Positions 36,047 through 45,147 of a stretch of 64,000 bases of DNA are shown piece by piece; positions within the stretch are counted from its first letter, which is position 1, and each line of letters begins with the position of its first letter. The stretch comes from Trichormus variabilis 0441 (lineage in GTDB: Bacteria > Cyanobacteriota > Cyanobacteriia > Cyanobacteriales > Nostocaceae): the NCBI RefSeq assembly GCF_009856605.1, contig NZ_CP047242.1, positions 2,920,001-2,984,000 on the forward strand, read 5' to 3'. The notes under the pieces are model-generated. The model saw only the letters and a list, made by a program, of their open reading frames with translations. It did no database searches and had not been told where the DNA came from. The position numbers and the translations under genes are program-made.

Positions 36047-37525
36047 ATGTCAAACTCGCTCAAAGCATCAACAACTGGACTGGGAATTGTAGACAAGGCG
36101 CGAAAACGTCTTGGCTGGACGAAAACTAGTACTGCGTGTTGGTGGCAAGATGCTCACACTTCTAGAGCTACTTTACGGCGATTTTGGCAGGGTGATCGCA
36201 TTCAGCAAGAAATTTTCATCGCTATCTGTCAAGCTGTTGGGATTAACGATTGGCAAAATATCGCAGAAATCCCTAACGCAGACTTTGAGGAAACCTCTAC
36301 ACAATACCTCGACTGGGATGATGCACCTGATCTTGAAAGTTTTTATGGACGTAATCAAGAATTAGCCCAGTTAGAAGAATGGATTTTAGGCGATCGCTGT
36401 AAACTAATCATCATCACAGGGATTGCTGGCATTGGTAAAACGGCTCTGGCACTGGCTTTAGCTGATTTGCTTCAGTTAAAATTTGATGGTTTAATCTGGA
36501 AAACCCTTCATTCTGTGCCATCCCTAGTTCCCCTGTTAGATGGACTTCTCCACACCTTTAAGCAAACTCCGGTTGATGATATTCCCTCAGATACCGCAAA
36601 ACTCATCCACCATCTGCAACAGCGTCGGTGTTTGTTGATTCTGGATGGGTTGGATGAGTCAGAGAAACACTATCATCAATTTATCCAGCAATTAAGCCGC
36701 GCTCATCATCAAAGTTGCATTATCCTCACCAGTCGAGAACAACCAAATATTATTGAATCGAATACTAAAACTGTTCGCAGTCTCACGTTAACGGGATTAC
36801 CAAAAGACGATGCGGTGAAACTATTGCAAGCCAGAGGATTCACAGGTAAAGAAATCGGATTATCACCCCTAATTCAACTTTATCGCGGCAATCCGTTGGC
36901 ACTCAAACTAGTTACGCCGTTGATTCAGTCGGTGTTTGGTGGGAATATTGCGGCTTTTCTGAGTCAAAATACGATAGTAATTGGCGATCGCTTACGTGCT
37001 ATTCTCAAGCAACAGTTTGAGCAACTGAGCGATTTAGAACAAAATATTCTCTATTGGTTAGCAATTTGGCAACAACCAATCTCTTTTAGCCGATTGCAAA
37101 CTCATTTACTGATTTCTCTTGACCCAGCTACAGTTTTAGATGCTATTGTCAGCTTAGAAAGGCGATCGCTTTTAGAAAAATGGATTTGTAGTGATGCACC
37201 AGCTTTTACCTTACAACCACTGGTGATGAAAATTGCCACCGATGAATTAGTAGAACGTGCAACTCAAGAGATAATTCAGGTGATGCAGAGTCGAGATATC
37301 GCTGATTTTAAAGTTCTGCGAACCCATTGGTTATTGCGTCCGGGTAGTGATGATATTGTAGGCGATCGCATTTTGCATCAACTACAAGAAAAACTTTGGC
37401 AGATTTATGGGGCAAATCTCGTACAGAATCTCCAGCAAATTCTATTACTTTTAAATGATAAATCACCTTTAACAATTGGTTATATTGCTTGCAATATCAC
37501 AACAATTATAACAAAAGGGGTGTAG
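36047..37525 (+). pseudogene. Truncated NB-ARC STAND ATPase
   Basis: 492 residues remain. An N-terminal HTH-like/vMAP-type domain (about 12-70) is followed by an NB-ARC core with P-loop GIAGIGKT (about 124-131), Walker B LLILDGLDE, SREQP and a GLP-type motif. Cyanobacterial relatives usually continue with WD40 or pentapeptide repeats after an IGYAAGN-like segment. Here that segment reads TIGYIACNITTIITKGV and stops inside a GGTGTAGGGG repeat, and no further coding sequence follows. The sensor/repeat half is gone, so the protein is likely inactive or altered. These proteins act in apoptosis-like and anti-phage signalling. Confidence 0.72.
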
Positions 37526-37573
37526 GGGTTTAAGGGTGTAGGGATGTAGGGGTATAAAGAGTGTTGTGGAGAA

Positions 37574-38188
37574 TTACCAAATTTTAGACATATTCAAGGA
37601 AAATCCTGGTAAAACTGGATCTGCACTAACTGTCTCAGGATTTTCTAAGAATTCTTCTGGTTGATGAGGACGATAAATATAAACTCGGCGGTGTTTGCGG
37701 TCGATTAAAAAACCTAACTGTACCCCTGGCTCTTGCATATATTCTGCCATTTTATCTTTGAGGGGTTGGAGATTATCGCTAGGCGATCGCAGTTCAATCA
37801 CAAAATCAGGACAAATGGGTGCAAATACCTGTCGTTGTTCTGATGATAAAGCATTCCACCGTTCTAATTTCATCCAGGAAGCGTCGGGAGAGCGTTTTGC
37901 ACCCGTGGATAATGTAAAGCCTGTACTGGAGTCAAAACAAATACCTGTACCGTCTTTTTCTGACCAAACTCCTACCTGTAAAGCTACATTAAAGTTACGA
38001 TTTCCTGTCTCTGAACCTGTAGGTGGCATAATTGAAATTTCTCCGAATTGATTCATTTCAATGCGTAAGTCACGATTTACTTGACAGAAATCAAAGAATT
38101 GTTCATCTGTCATTTGCATTGATGGTGGCATTTGGATGACAAAGGGAGATGACAGCATCATAGTTCCACATCTGACTTTATTTTCCAT
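37574..38188 (-). CDS. Uma2 family (DUF820) endonuclease-like protein
   Basis: 204 residues, typical of the large cyanobacterial Uma2 family with a PD-(D/E)xK fold. Key segments are the MTDEQFFDFC start, ISIMPPTGSETG, SPDASWM with the catalytic Asp and PDFVIELRSPSD with the Glu. The third position is Arg instead of Lys, common in this family. ATGs at the first and tenth or eleventh codons are possible starts. Many family copies are near mobile sequences. Biological role unknown. Confidence 0.85.
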   Translation of the reverse strand: MENKVRCGTMMLSSPFVIQMPPSMQMTDEQFFDFCQVNRDLRIEMNQFGEISIMPPTGSETGNRNFNVALQVGVWSEKDGTGICFDSSTGFTLSTGAKRSPDASWMKLERWNALSSEQRQVFAPICPDFVIELRSPSDNLQPLKDKMAEYMQEPGVQLGFLIDRKHRRVYIYRPHQPEEFLENPETVSADPVLPGFSLNMSKIW

Positions 38189-38201
38189 TCTTACGTAAAT
38201 A

Positions 38202-38231
38202 CAAAAAAACGCAAAGATAAAGCTTTGCGTC
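38202..38231 (-). terminator. Rho-independent terminator of the peroxiredoxin gene
   Basis: Stem ACGCAAAG/CTTTGCGT (38209-38216 with 38223-38230) followed on the minus strand by seven T. It lies about 65 bases after the peroxiredoxin stop. Confidence 0.88.
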
Positions 38232-38297
38232 TTGTAAACAAATTGACTTAAAAATTTATCTACTCAATATTGAGTAGTTATTCTCACTCGGCAATCA

Positions 38298-38936
38298 TTA
38301 TTTGTTAGGTTGAGGAGTTAACCGCAGATAGGGTTTGACTACTTCGTAACCTTTGGGGAATTTTTCTTTCAAGACTTCAGGGTCTTTGAGGGAGGGGACG
38401 ATAACAACCTTGTCGCCATCTTTCCAGTCTGCTGGGGTGGCTACGCTGTAGTTATCGGTGAGTTGCAAGGAATCAATTACCCGCAACAGTTCATCAAAGT
38501 TACGTCCGGTGCTGGGGGGATAGGTGAATGAAAGACGCAGTTTTTTGTTGGGATCAATCACAAATACTGAACGCACTGTTACAGCTGCGTTAGCGTTGGG
38601 GTGAATCATGTCGTAAAGGTCGGAAACTTTACGATCTGCGTCTGCCAAAATGGGGTAATTAAGGGTGGTGCTTTGAGTTTCTTCGATGTCGCCTACCCAG
38701 CCTTTGTGAGATTCTACATCATCAACGCTGAGAGCGATCGCTTTCACATTGCGTTTGTCAAATTCTGGTTTCAGTTTGGCAACTGTTCCTAATTCTGTTG
38801 TGCAAACTGGAGTATAGTCAGCAGGGTGAGAAAACAGCACAACCCAGCTGTCACCAGCCCATTCATAAAAATCTATATCGCCGTGTGTTGAGGCTTGTGT
38901 AAAGTTGGGTACTGTATCACCAAGACGGAGAGCCAT
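38298..38936 (-). CDS. 1-Cys peroxiredoxin (Prx6 type)
   Basis: 212 residues. The peroxidatic cysteine is Cys45 in PVCTTELG, with the His/Arg context HPADYTPVC of the Prx6 group. No resolving cysteine is seen. The C-terminal extension (about 150-210) with DGDKVVIVP is typical of the 1-Cys class. It reduces H2O2 and lipid peroxides in the cytosol. The gene ends in a clear terminator and is a single transcript. Confidence 0.93.
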   Translation of the reverse strand: MALRLGDTVPNFTQASTHGDIDFYEWAGDSWVVLFSHPADYTPVCTTELGTVAKLKPEFDKRNVKAIALSVDDVESHKGWVGDIEETQSTTLNYPILADADRKVSDLYDMIHPNANAAVTVRSVFVIDPNKKLRLSFTYPPSTGRNFDELLRVIDSLQLTDNYSVATPADWKDGDKVVIVPSLKDPEVLKEKFPKGYEVVKPYLRLTPQPNK

Positions 38937-39293
38937 AAGAGATTCCCTGTAGTTAAGTAAGGCCTATGTATTCTATCTTGCCATAAAGGCAAAACAACAT
39001 CGGTTTCCCCATCGGCTTTTAGTGGTTTTTAACAAAATTTTAATTTCTTAACCCTAAAGAAGTCTGTCTTGATGGGGAATAATACTGACGAGTTCTGATT
39101 ATCACACAAATAGGATGTATTTTTTCCTGAGCGTTTATTAATTTGTTTTGCAAGTTTTCAGGAATCGTCTGGTAAGGATTTGTGGTTGTGATGGGTATTG
39201 GTGTAATCAGGCACTAATATTGTGTTAATAAATGTATGGCTAGTAGTTGGATAGTGCAGAGATTTTAAATAAACGACTTGCTGGGATAAATAC
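38937..39293. other. Divergent promoter region
   Basis: About 357 AT-rich bases between the peroxiredoxin and the solute-binding/VWA gene. It must hold both promoters. I see no clear hairpin or repeat in it. Confidence 0.4.
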
Positions 39294-41006
39294 ATGATTC
39301 TCAAAGGGTCTTGGTTAAATACACGCCTTGTAGCAGTTTTAGGTGTCCTGTTACTAACCGCTTGTAGCAGTAACCCCAACTCAACAGATAATTTTACGGG
39401 TTTAAAGATCAAAGTTTTAGTTGGCAGCGCCTTGGGGGATTTTTGTAACCAAGCTGCAAAAAATTTTAATGCAACGCAACCTAAGTTAGATAATGGTAAT
39501 GCTTTACGGGTGGAATGTGAGGCGCAAGGTAGCGGTGATGTTGTTACTAAGTTGCTAGGATTGACCACTCAACTAAAAAACGGCACTTTACAACCTGATG
39601 GGGCAGATTTTCCCACAATAATTTCCCTGGATGGAGATATATATCACAGTCAGTTAATTTACCGAATCAACCAAGTTTTTCCGGGGCAAAATTACATTCC
39701 GGAAATTACCGATGCGCCATTGCTGGCTAATAGTCCAATGGTATTTATGGCACAGGCGGATGTGGCTGGCGGTTTGCAGAAAGTACCTGATGCTTATAAG
39801 GCTTTAGTGACAGCGAAAACTCACCGCGATATAGACCCTGCTTCACCATCGTTAACAGTTAATTACGTCCACACTGCACCGACTCGTTCTAATTCGGGGT
39901 TGCAAACTTTAGTAGCTCAGTATACTAGTGTGTCTGGAAAGCGTCCTGAAGAATTAACCATTGCTGATGTGCAGACTTTTCAGCCGCAAATTCAGCAAAT
40001 CCAAAGTAAGATTACTCGTTACGGTGTTTCTACTAATTCTCTGGCTCAAGCGATGGTGAAAAACGGGCCGTTTTGGGCTTCTGTGGGGTCTGTGTATGAA
40101 TCGAGTGTGATTGCTGCAAATTCCAGCTTGCAACCAGGACAGGAGCGTTATCAGGCAGTGTACCCCAAGACAACGTTTACTTCTAATATGCGAGCAATTG
40201 TGCCGAATGCGCCTTGGGTGAGTGCTGATGAGAAGGCTGGTGCAGAGAAGTTTATCACTTATTGGCGATCGCCTGATACTCAGAAAATTGCCCCAGATTT
40301 AGGTCTGCGACCAGGAACCCCAGGAGTAGCTTTAGGTGCAAAGTTCTCTCCTGAGTTTGGTGTTGTAGCACAAGCTAAGTACGATTCTTTGCGTCCACCA
40401 AAACCAGAGGTAGTAGATGCAATGTTGAAATCTTGGCAGGAGGCTTCTAAAAAACCATCTTTGGTGGTGGTTGTGGTGGATTCTTCAGGGTCAATGGAGG
40501 GTAATAAGTTACCAGCCGTCCAAAATACTTTGCAAAATTATATTAAGAATTTGGGCAAAAAAGAACAAATTGCTTTGATAGATTTTGACTCAGAAATTAG
40601 AGAGCCTGTCTTAGTAGATGGTACTCCCCAAGGACGCGATCGCGGTGTGCAGTTTATTAGCGGTCTTCGGGCTGACGGCGGGACAAAGTTATATGATGCT
40701 GCTATCCAAGCGCGGAATTGGTTACAAAAAAATCGTCGTCAAGGGGCGATTAATGCAGTTTTAATATTAACTGATGGGGAAGATTCTGGTTCAAAAATAT
40801 CTTTGGACAATCTATCAGCAGAGTTGCAAAAAAGTGGTTTTTCTACTGACCAAAGAATTGGCTTTTTTACAGTTGGTTATGGTGAGGAAGGGGAGTTTAA
40901 TCCTGATGCTTTAAAGAAGATTGCTGAGTTGAATGGAGGTTATTATTCTAAAGGTGATCCTGAGACGATTTCGCGGTTGATGTCTGATTTACAGGTGGAG
41001 TTTTAA
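39294..41006 (+). CDS. Lipoprotein with solute-binding and VWA domains
   Basis: 570 residues. A lipoprotein signal ends in the lipobox LLTAC with Cys24. Residues about 38-360 resemble an extracellular (ABC-type) solute-binding protein, with APTRSNSG and a GSVYESSV segment. Residues about 388-568 form a VWA domain with MIDAS DSSGSMEGN (Asp396) and the later TDGEDSG. The two-domain fusion is unusual: a periplasmic substrate-binding fold tied to a metal-dependent adhesion domain. It is the first gene of an operon with a membrane coiled-coil protein and a second binding protein. The ligand is unknown. Confidence 0.85.
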   Translation: MILKGSWLNTRLVAVLGVLLLTACSSNPNSTDNFTGLKIKVLVGSALGDFCNQAAKNFNATQPKLDNGNALRVECEAQGSGDVVTKLLGLTTQLKNGTLQPDGADFPTIISLDGDIYHSQLIYRINQVFPGQNYIPEITDAPLLANSPMVFMAQADVAGGLQKVPDAYKALVTAKTHRDIDPASPSLTVNYVHTAPTRSNSGLQTLVAQYTSVSGKRPEELTIADVQTFQPQIQQIQSKITRYGVSTNSLAQAMVKNGPFWASVGSVYESSVIAANSSLQPGQERYQAVYPKTTFTSNMRAIVPNAPWVSADEKAGAEKFITYWRSPDTQKIAPDLGLRPGTPGVALGAKFSPEFGVVAQAKYDSLRPPKPEVVDAMLKSWQEASKKPSLVVVVVDSSGSMEGNKLPAVQNTLQNYIKNLGKKEQIALIDFDSEIREPVLVDGTPQGRDRGVQFISGLRADGGTKLYDAAIQARNWLQKNRRQGAINAVLILTDGEDSGSKISLDNLSAELQKSGFSTDQRIGFFTVGYGEEGEFNPDALKKIAELNGGYYSKGDPETISRLMSDLQVEF

Positions 41007-41047
41007 ACGCGGAGGGGCGCTGAGGTAGGCGCGGAGTTACGCAGAGT
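41007..41047. repeat. Dispersed GC-rich repeat copy
   Basis: Starts directly at the stop codon of the preceding gene (ACGCGGAGGGGCGCTGAGG) and matches 28901-28945. Confidence 0.6.
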
Positions 41048-41065
41048 GTTTTTGAGGTTGATTTT

Positions 41066-41791
41066 ATGTTGAAGTTGGTAAATCCGCTTGATTATCCGGT
41101 GGCTGTTTTGGTTGGGGGGGTAAGTTTATTTGTGGGTGTGCGTTTGGGAAGCTTGCCAAGTCTAGTTATGTTACCTGTGGCGGCGGGAGTTACTATGATT
41201 GGGGCTGGTTTTTTAAAATCTCGTGAGTTGCCATATTTAACATTAGATAATCCAGATTTGGAAAGGGAAATCAATTCTGTGAAAGTGTCGGCTTTGGCTT
41301 TAGCAAATCAGGCAAATGACTTGCGTTTAGAGGCTAGGAAATTACTCACGGATTCTTTTCAAATCGAGCTTTTGGCAGGACTGGAAACGAATTGCGATCG
41401 CGCTGTTGCACTTCCAGGTAAAATTGATACTTTAGTATGGAATATCAACGGGAATAATTCTCTACTTTCAGTTGAATCACTCCAGACGCAATTACAGGAA
41501 GTTAAACAAAAACTGCTATCTAGTTCCGGTGTCGCTAAACAACATTGGCAGCAACTTGCAGATAGTCTGCGACGTAATATCAAATTAGCTAAAGAAGGTG
41601 AAGATACTCGCCTTGCTAGATTCATTAATATTTCTACTTTAATTCAAGATTCTGCGGGTTTATTGCAGCGATTACAGACGAAATTACGCGCCTCAGATTT
41701 ACATGAATCTGAGCAAATTAATGCCATGATATTACTGAATGATGAGCTTAATAGCCTGTCAGAAAATCTAGAATTGTTAGTAAGTAAATAA
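41066..41791 (+). CDS. Membrane-anchored coiled-coil protein
   Basis: 241 residues. Two hydrophobic helices at about 8-50 (YPVAVLVGGVSLFVGVRLG and SLVMLPVAAGVTMIGAGF) act as an anchor, and the remaining 190 residues are helical with heptad spacing. The gene is between the two binding-protein genes and 30 bases before the next. A link between binding proteins and the inner membrane is possible. No family recognised. Confidence 0.72.
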   Translation: MLKLVNPLDYPVAVLVGGVSLFVGVRLGSLPSLVMLPVAAGVTMIGAGFLKSRELPYLTLDNPDLEREINSVKVSALALANQANDLRLEARKLLTDSFQIELLAGLETNCDRAVALPGKIDTLVWNINGNNSLLSVESLQTQLQEVKQKLLSSSGVAKQHWQQLADSLRRNIKLAKEGEDTRLARFINISTLIQDSAGLLQRLQTKLRASDLHESEQINAMILLNDELNSLSENLELLVSK

Positions 41792-41821
41792 TATTCAAAA
41801 ACCGGGATAAAAAGTCACTTT

Positions 41822-42934
41822 ATGGCTAATAAAAAGTCAAAGTCTTCCCCAATTTATATATCGTCCGGGATTATTGCTGCATCATTAATTTTAACTTATG
41901 CCCCTATTCCTGCTTTACAGCAAACTGTCATTATTGTCAGTGGTACAGAATTACAAGAACCGCTACAAAAACTAGAAACAAAATTTGAGCAGGAAAATCC
42001 GAATATTCAATTAGAACTAAAGTTTCAAGGTTCTCAAGATATGGTTAACAAATTTGTTGACCAGAAAAATGATTTTAAACCTGCGGTGTTAATTCCAGCC
42101 AATGGAGAAATTTTAACAGAATTAAGCGATCGCCTGCGCGCCGCTAACAATACTGCCCCATTTTACGACTCTCCCCGACCCATCGCCAAAACCATATTAG
42201 TGGGTATTGCTTGGCCTGAACGTGGCAAAGTCCTGTTTCCTGATGGACGCTTCCAATGGCAAAAAGTCGAACAAGCCATGCTAGCTAGTAACTGGGAAAA
42301 AATCGGTGGTAATAAAGACTGGGGTAGCTTTGATTTTGTCACCACAGACCCCACCCGTTCTAACAGTGGTCAGGTGACTTTAAATCTGTGGACACAATCA
42401 AAATTAGGTACACAGGTTAACAGCAATAGTTTTAATAATCCATCTGTGCAGTCTTTGTTTGGTTTGGTGAAAAAATCAGTTTATCAGCCACCCCGGTCTA
42501 CAGATATTCTGTTGCAGGAATTTATTACCAGAGGTTCCAATGATGCTGATGTCGCTACAGTATATGAAAGTGTCGCCCTTTATCGTTGGCAACAGTCAAG
42601 TACAAATAACGGTAGGCCTTATCAAATATATTATTTAAACCCATCCATTGAATCTACAGCCACAGCCGCAATTGTTCGCCGGGATGTTGACTCAGGAACG
42701 GCGAATGCAGCCAAGAAGTTTATCGACTTTGTGACGCAACCAGCACAGCAAGCAATATTAGTTGAGTATGGTTTCCGTCCAGTGAATAATACTGTTGATT
42801 TAAAATCTGTGCCTAAAAGTCCTTGGAATCAAAATATTCCTGGTGCTGAAGTGAAACCATCTGTGCAAGCTTTACCGCCTCCCACGGCTGAGATGATTAC
42901 AGAAATGCAACGGCTGTGGGAAAGGGCGAATTGA
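41822..42934 (+). CDS. Extracellular solute-binding protein
   Basis: 370 residues. One hydrophobic segment at about 13-30 serves as signal or anchor. The rest is a solute-binding fold with VSGTELQEPLQKLE, TTDPTRSNSG and a VATVYESVALY segment, all similar to the binding domain of the first gene, so the two are likely paralogues. No ABC permease or ATPase is adjacent. It may therefore act in sensing rather than transport. The stop is at the edge of an STRR array. Confidence 0.78.
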   Translation: MANKKSKSSPIYISSGIIAASLILTYAPIPALQQTVIIVSGTELQEPLQKLETKFEQENPNIQLELKFQGSQDMVNKFVDQKNDFKPAVLIPANGEILTELSDRLRAANNTAPFYDSPRPIAKTILVGIAWPERGKVLFPDGRFQWQKVEQAMLASNWEKIGGNKDWGSFDFVTTDPTRSNSGQVTLNLWTQSKLGTQVNSNSFNNPSVQSLFGLVKKSVYQPPRSTDILLQEFITRGSNDADVATVYESVALYRWQQSSTNNGRPYQIYYLNPSIESTATAAIVRRDVDSGTANAAKKFIDFVTQPAQQAILVEYGFRPVNNTVDLKSVPKSPWNQNIPGAEVKPSVQALPPPTAEMITEMQRLWERAN

Positions 42935-42936
42935 TT

Positions 42937-43000
42937 GGTCAATAGTCAGTAGTCAGTTGTCAATAGTCAATAGTCAATAGTCAATAGTCAGTTGTCATTA
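42937..43000. repeat. STRR array (TCAATAG/TCAGTTG heptamers)
   Basis: Tandem heptamers of the form GTCAATA and GTCAGTT between the stops of two convergent genes. Confidence 0.85.
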
Positions 43001-43001
43001 C

Positions 43002-44174
43002 TCAAGTTTTGATGATTGTTTGGTAGGCTTGGATCATTTGCTGGGCGATCGCATCCCAGCTAAAATTTTGTAAGGCATAATTTTGGGCGTTGAGTCCCCG
43101 GCGTTGGCATTCTTGGGGATTTTGTAGTGCTTGTTGTAACAGTTCTATCAGTGATTCTACATCTGTTGTCCCTACCCAGCCTGACTCACTATCGCGTACC
43201 TGTTGCCAAATATGCACTTGGTCGGAAATAACGACAGGTACACCTGCTACCATTGCCTCAGCGACCGCAATACCAAAGTTTTCATAGTATGAAGGTAGGA
43301 CGAATAAATCAGCCGCTTGTAGTAAACTAGCTTTTAACTCACCAGTAACAAAACCTGTGATGGTAGAATGCGATCGCAGTGATGAGTTAGTAATTTGGTC
43401 TTTTATTTGCTGTTCATAATCTGGGTCTTGGGGATTAGTCCCAGCCAAGATAAAGTGAAAGTTATTCCCAATTGCTAATAGCTTCTCTAACGCAGGTATT
43501 AATAAGTTTAACCCTTTTTTTGGGTCAATCCGCGACATAAATAATATTAACGGGATATTCTCTGGAATTCCCAACTGAATAATTAAAGTATTTTCTGCTT
43601 TCTTCGGCGGGGGAATCACACCCAAAGGAATGACTAAATCCCGTGTCACTACACCAAATCTGGCTGATACTTTTGCTTCTTGTTGACTAGTAAAATGAAT
43701 TGCTGCTGCACCAGCTAAATTACGCCGTTCGATAATTTCCACATATAGCTTTTTCAATTGCTTTTTCTTCTCTAAATCAGCCGGGTCAAGAGTACCCAAA
43801 GGGCGCAAAATATAAGGTAACTTTTGTTGGCGACATACAGTAGCTGCCGCACTACTTACAGGAGAAAATAAAGCATGAATATGGGCTATATCATACTCAT
43901 AGGCGTGAATTTTTAACCACTTGAGTAAGTCTAAAGAAAATTTATAACGGCGAAATGGAGAACAGCGAAAATATATTATTTCATAACCATCTTGTTTAAT
44001 GGGAACATTTAAAGGCACATCTAAAGGTTTTTGACCACTATCACCATTGCTATCAGTTGTAATGATTGTAACTGTCGCACCTGCTTTTACTAACGCTGGT
44101 GATAGTCCCAATACCATTTGACTAGGTCCGCCATAAATCAAAGAAATAGATGGGACAATTTGTAAAATTTTCAT
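43002..44174 (-). CDS. GT4-family glycosyltransferase
   Basis: 390 residues. N-terminal lobe with the GGPSQMVLGLSPAL acceptor loop; C-terminal lobe with FMSRIDPKKGLNLL and the retaining GT-B motif ENFGIAVAEAMVAGVPVV, including the E-x7-E pair. It transfers a sugar from a nucleotide-sugar donor to a glycan. It belongs with the neighbouring polymerase and other transferases in an exopolysaccharide block. The sequence just before the start is a heptamer array also found before the gene at 45147-46334. Confidence 0.87.
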   Translation of the reverse strand: MKILQIVPSISLIYGGPSQMVLGLSPALVKAGATVTIITTDSNGDSGQKPLDVPLNVPIKQDGYEIIYFRCSPFRRYKFSLDLLKWLKIHAYEYDIAHIHALFSPVSSAAATVCRQQKLPYILRPLGTLDPADLEKKKQLKKLYVEIIERRNLAGAAAIHFTSQQEAKVSARFGVVTRDLVIPLGVIPPPKKAENTLIIQLGIPENIPLILFMSRIDPKKGLNLLIPALEKLLAIGNNFHFILAGTNPQDPDYEQQIKDQITNSSLRSHSTITGFVTGELKASLLQAADLFVLPSYYENFGIAVAEAMVAGVPVVISDQVHIWQQVRDSESGWVGTTDVESLIELLQQALQNPQECQRRGLNAQNYALQNFSWDAIAQQMIQAYQTIIKT

Positions 44175-44262
44175 TATTTGTTAGTTGTTAGTTGTCAGTT
44201 GTTAGTTGTCAATTACCACTGACCATTGACTATTGACCACTGACTATTGACCATTGACCAAT
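44175..44262. repeat. STRR array before a glycosyltransferase start
   Basis: TTAGTTG/TCAGTTG heptamers, then TGACCAT/TGACTAT units. The array begins directly upstream of the GT start. Confidence 0.85.
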
Positions 44263-44317
44263 TCTTGGTAAAACTCAAATTGCTCTTTTGCTAAGAGATT
44301 ATTTATAAAGTAAATCT

Positions 44318-44758
44318 TTAGGATACAAGACGACGTAGCATAATCCTAGTCATTACAGCATATATAGCTGCTTCGCTCATCTCTGGAAGATGCTCATAAT
44401 CCTTACTGAGACGATGATATTGGTTCAACCAGCCAAATGTTCTTTCGACTACCCAACGTTTGGGCAAAATCCGGAATTCTTGCTCAGTACGCCGTATGAC
44501 TTCAACATGTGCTTGGATCATCAACCAAACTGAAAGAGCAAATTTATCGCCGTCGTAACCGGAATCAACCCACATGACTTGAACTTTTTCCAGTAATTCC
44601 GGACGCTCCTCTAAAAGTTCCATTAATGCGTAGGCAGCAAGTACCCGTTCCGGCGCATTGGCTTCACTGACAACAACTTTCAACAACAGTCCCAGGCTAT
44701 CAACTAGAGTCTGCCGCTTTCTTCCTTTTACCTTTTTACACCCGTCAAAACCGTACAC
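44318..44758 (-). CDS. IS5-family transposase, C-terminal part (orfB)
   Basis: 146 residues. It carries the later DDE residues: Asp in VMWVDSGYDGD and Glu in KRWVVERTFGWLNQYHRLSKDYE. The frame joins orfA by a -1 shift. The stop TAA is formed with the TA duplication at 44318-44320. Confidence 0.87.
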   Translation of the reverse strand: MYGFDGCKKVKGRKRQTLVDSLGLLLKVVVSEANAPERVLAAYALMELLEERPELLEKVQVMWVDSGYDGDKFALSVWLMIQAHVEVIRRTEQEFRILPKRWVVERTFGWLNQYHRLSKDYEHLPEMSEAAIYAVMTRIMLRRLVS

Positions 44759-45147
44759 TTCCCCTTTTTTTGGTCAGTTTTGACCGACTGACTGTCTGCG
44801 GCGATCGCTGTGGGTTGCGTTGATTTGCCTAGTTTTGTGCGAACTTGTCCGCGCAGTGTATGGTTTAATTTTTCCCAGACTCCTTTGCGCTGCCATTTGC
44901 GGTAGTAACTGTAAACAGTTGAACTGGGTGGAAAGTCCCCCGGAAGCATATTCCATTGGCATCCCGTTTTCAAGTGATAGTAGATAGCATTGCATATCTC
45001 ACGCATATCCGTTGTGCGTGGATGCCCTCCTTCTTTGGCTGGTGGAATCAATGGAGCCAGAATTTCCCACTCCATATCAGTTAAGTCTGTGGGGTAAGAC
45101 TTTCGTCCCATGAGTAGCTATGTAAATACACTATATTTCATGTATCC
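44321..45147 (-). mobile_element. IS5-family insertion sequence (IS427-like), 827 bp
   Basis: Inverted ends GGATACAAGA (from 44321) and CATGTATCC (ending 45147), flanked by TA on both sides (44319-44320 and 45148-45149), the 2-bp target duplication of this group. Two overlapping ORFs encode the transposase. The insertion lies exactly at the stop codon of the glycosyltransferase at 45147-46334. Confidence 0.88.
44728..45111 (-). CDS. IS5-family transposase, N-terminal part (orfA)
   Basis: 127 residues beginning MGRKSYPTDLTDMEWEIL, with DUF4096-like motif YHLKTGCQWNMLP and the first catalytic Asp in IAADSQSVK. At 44764-44770 the mRNA reads A AAA AAG in the zero frame, a canonical -1 slippery heptamer, so a full transposase can form by programmed frameshifting. 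Confidence 0.87.
   Translation of the reverse strand: MGRKSYPTDLTDMEWEILAPLIPPAKEGGHPRTTDMREICNAIYYHLKTGCQWNMLPGDFPPSSTVYSYYRKWQRKGVWEKLNHTLRGQVRTKLGKSTQPTAIAADSQSVKTDQKKGKCTVLTGVKR

Noticed and set aside
39158-39568. Minus-strand 136-codon ORF
   Set aside because: Overlaps the signal peptide and first domain of the solute-binding/VWA gene on the other strand; it is a shadow.
42937-43000. Possible CRISPR array in short tandem repeats
   Set aside because: Units are 7 bases with no spacers; these are STRR arrays. The same holds for the arrays at 44175, 46336 and 53593.
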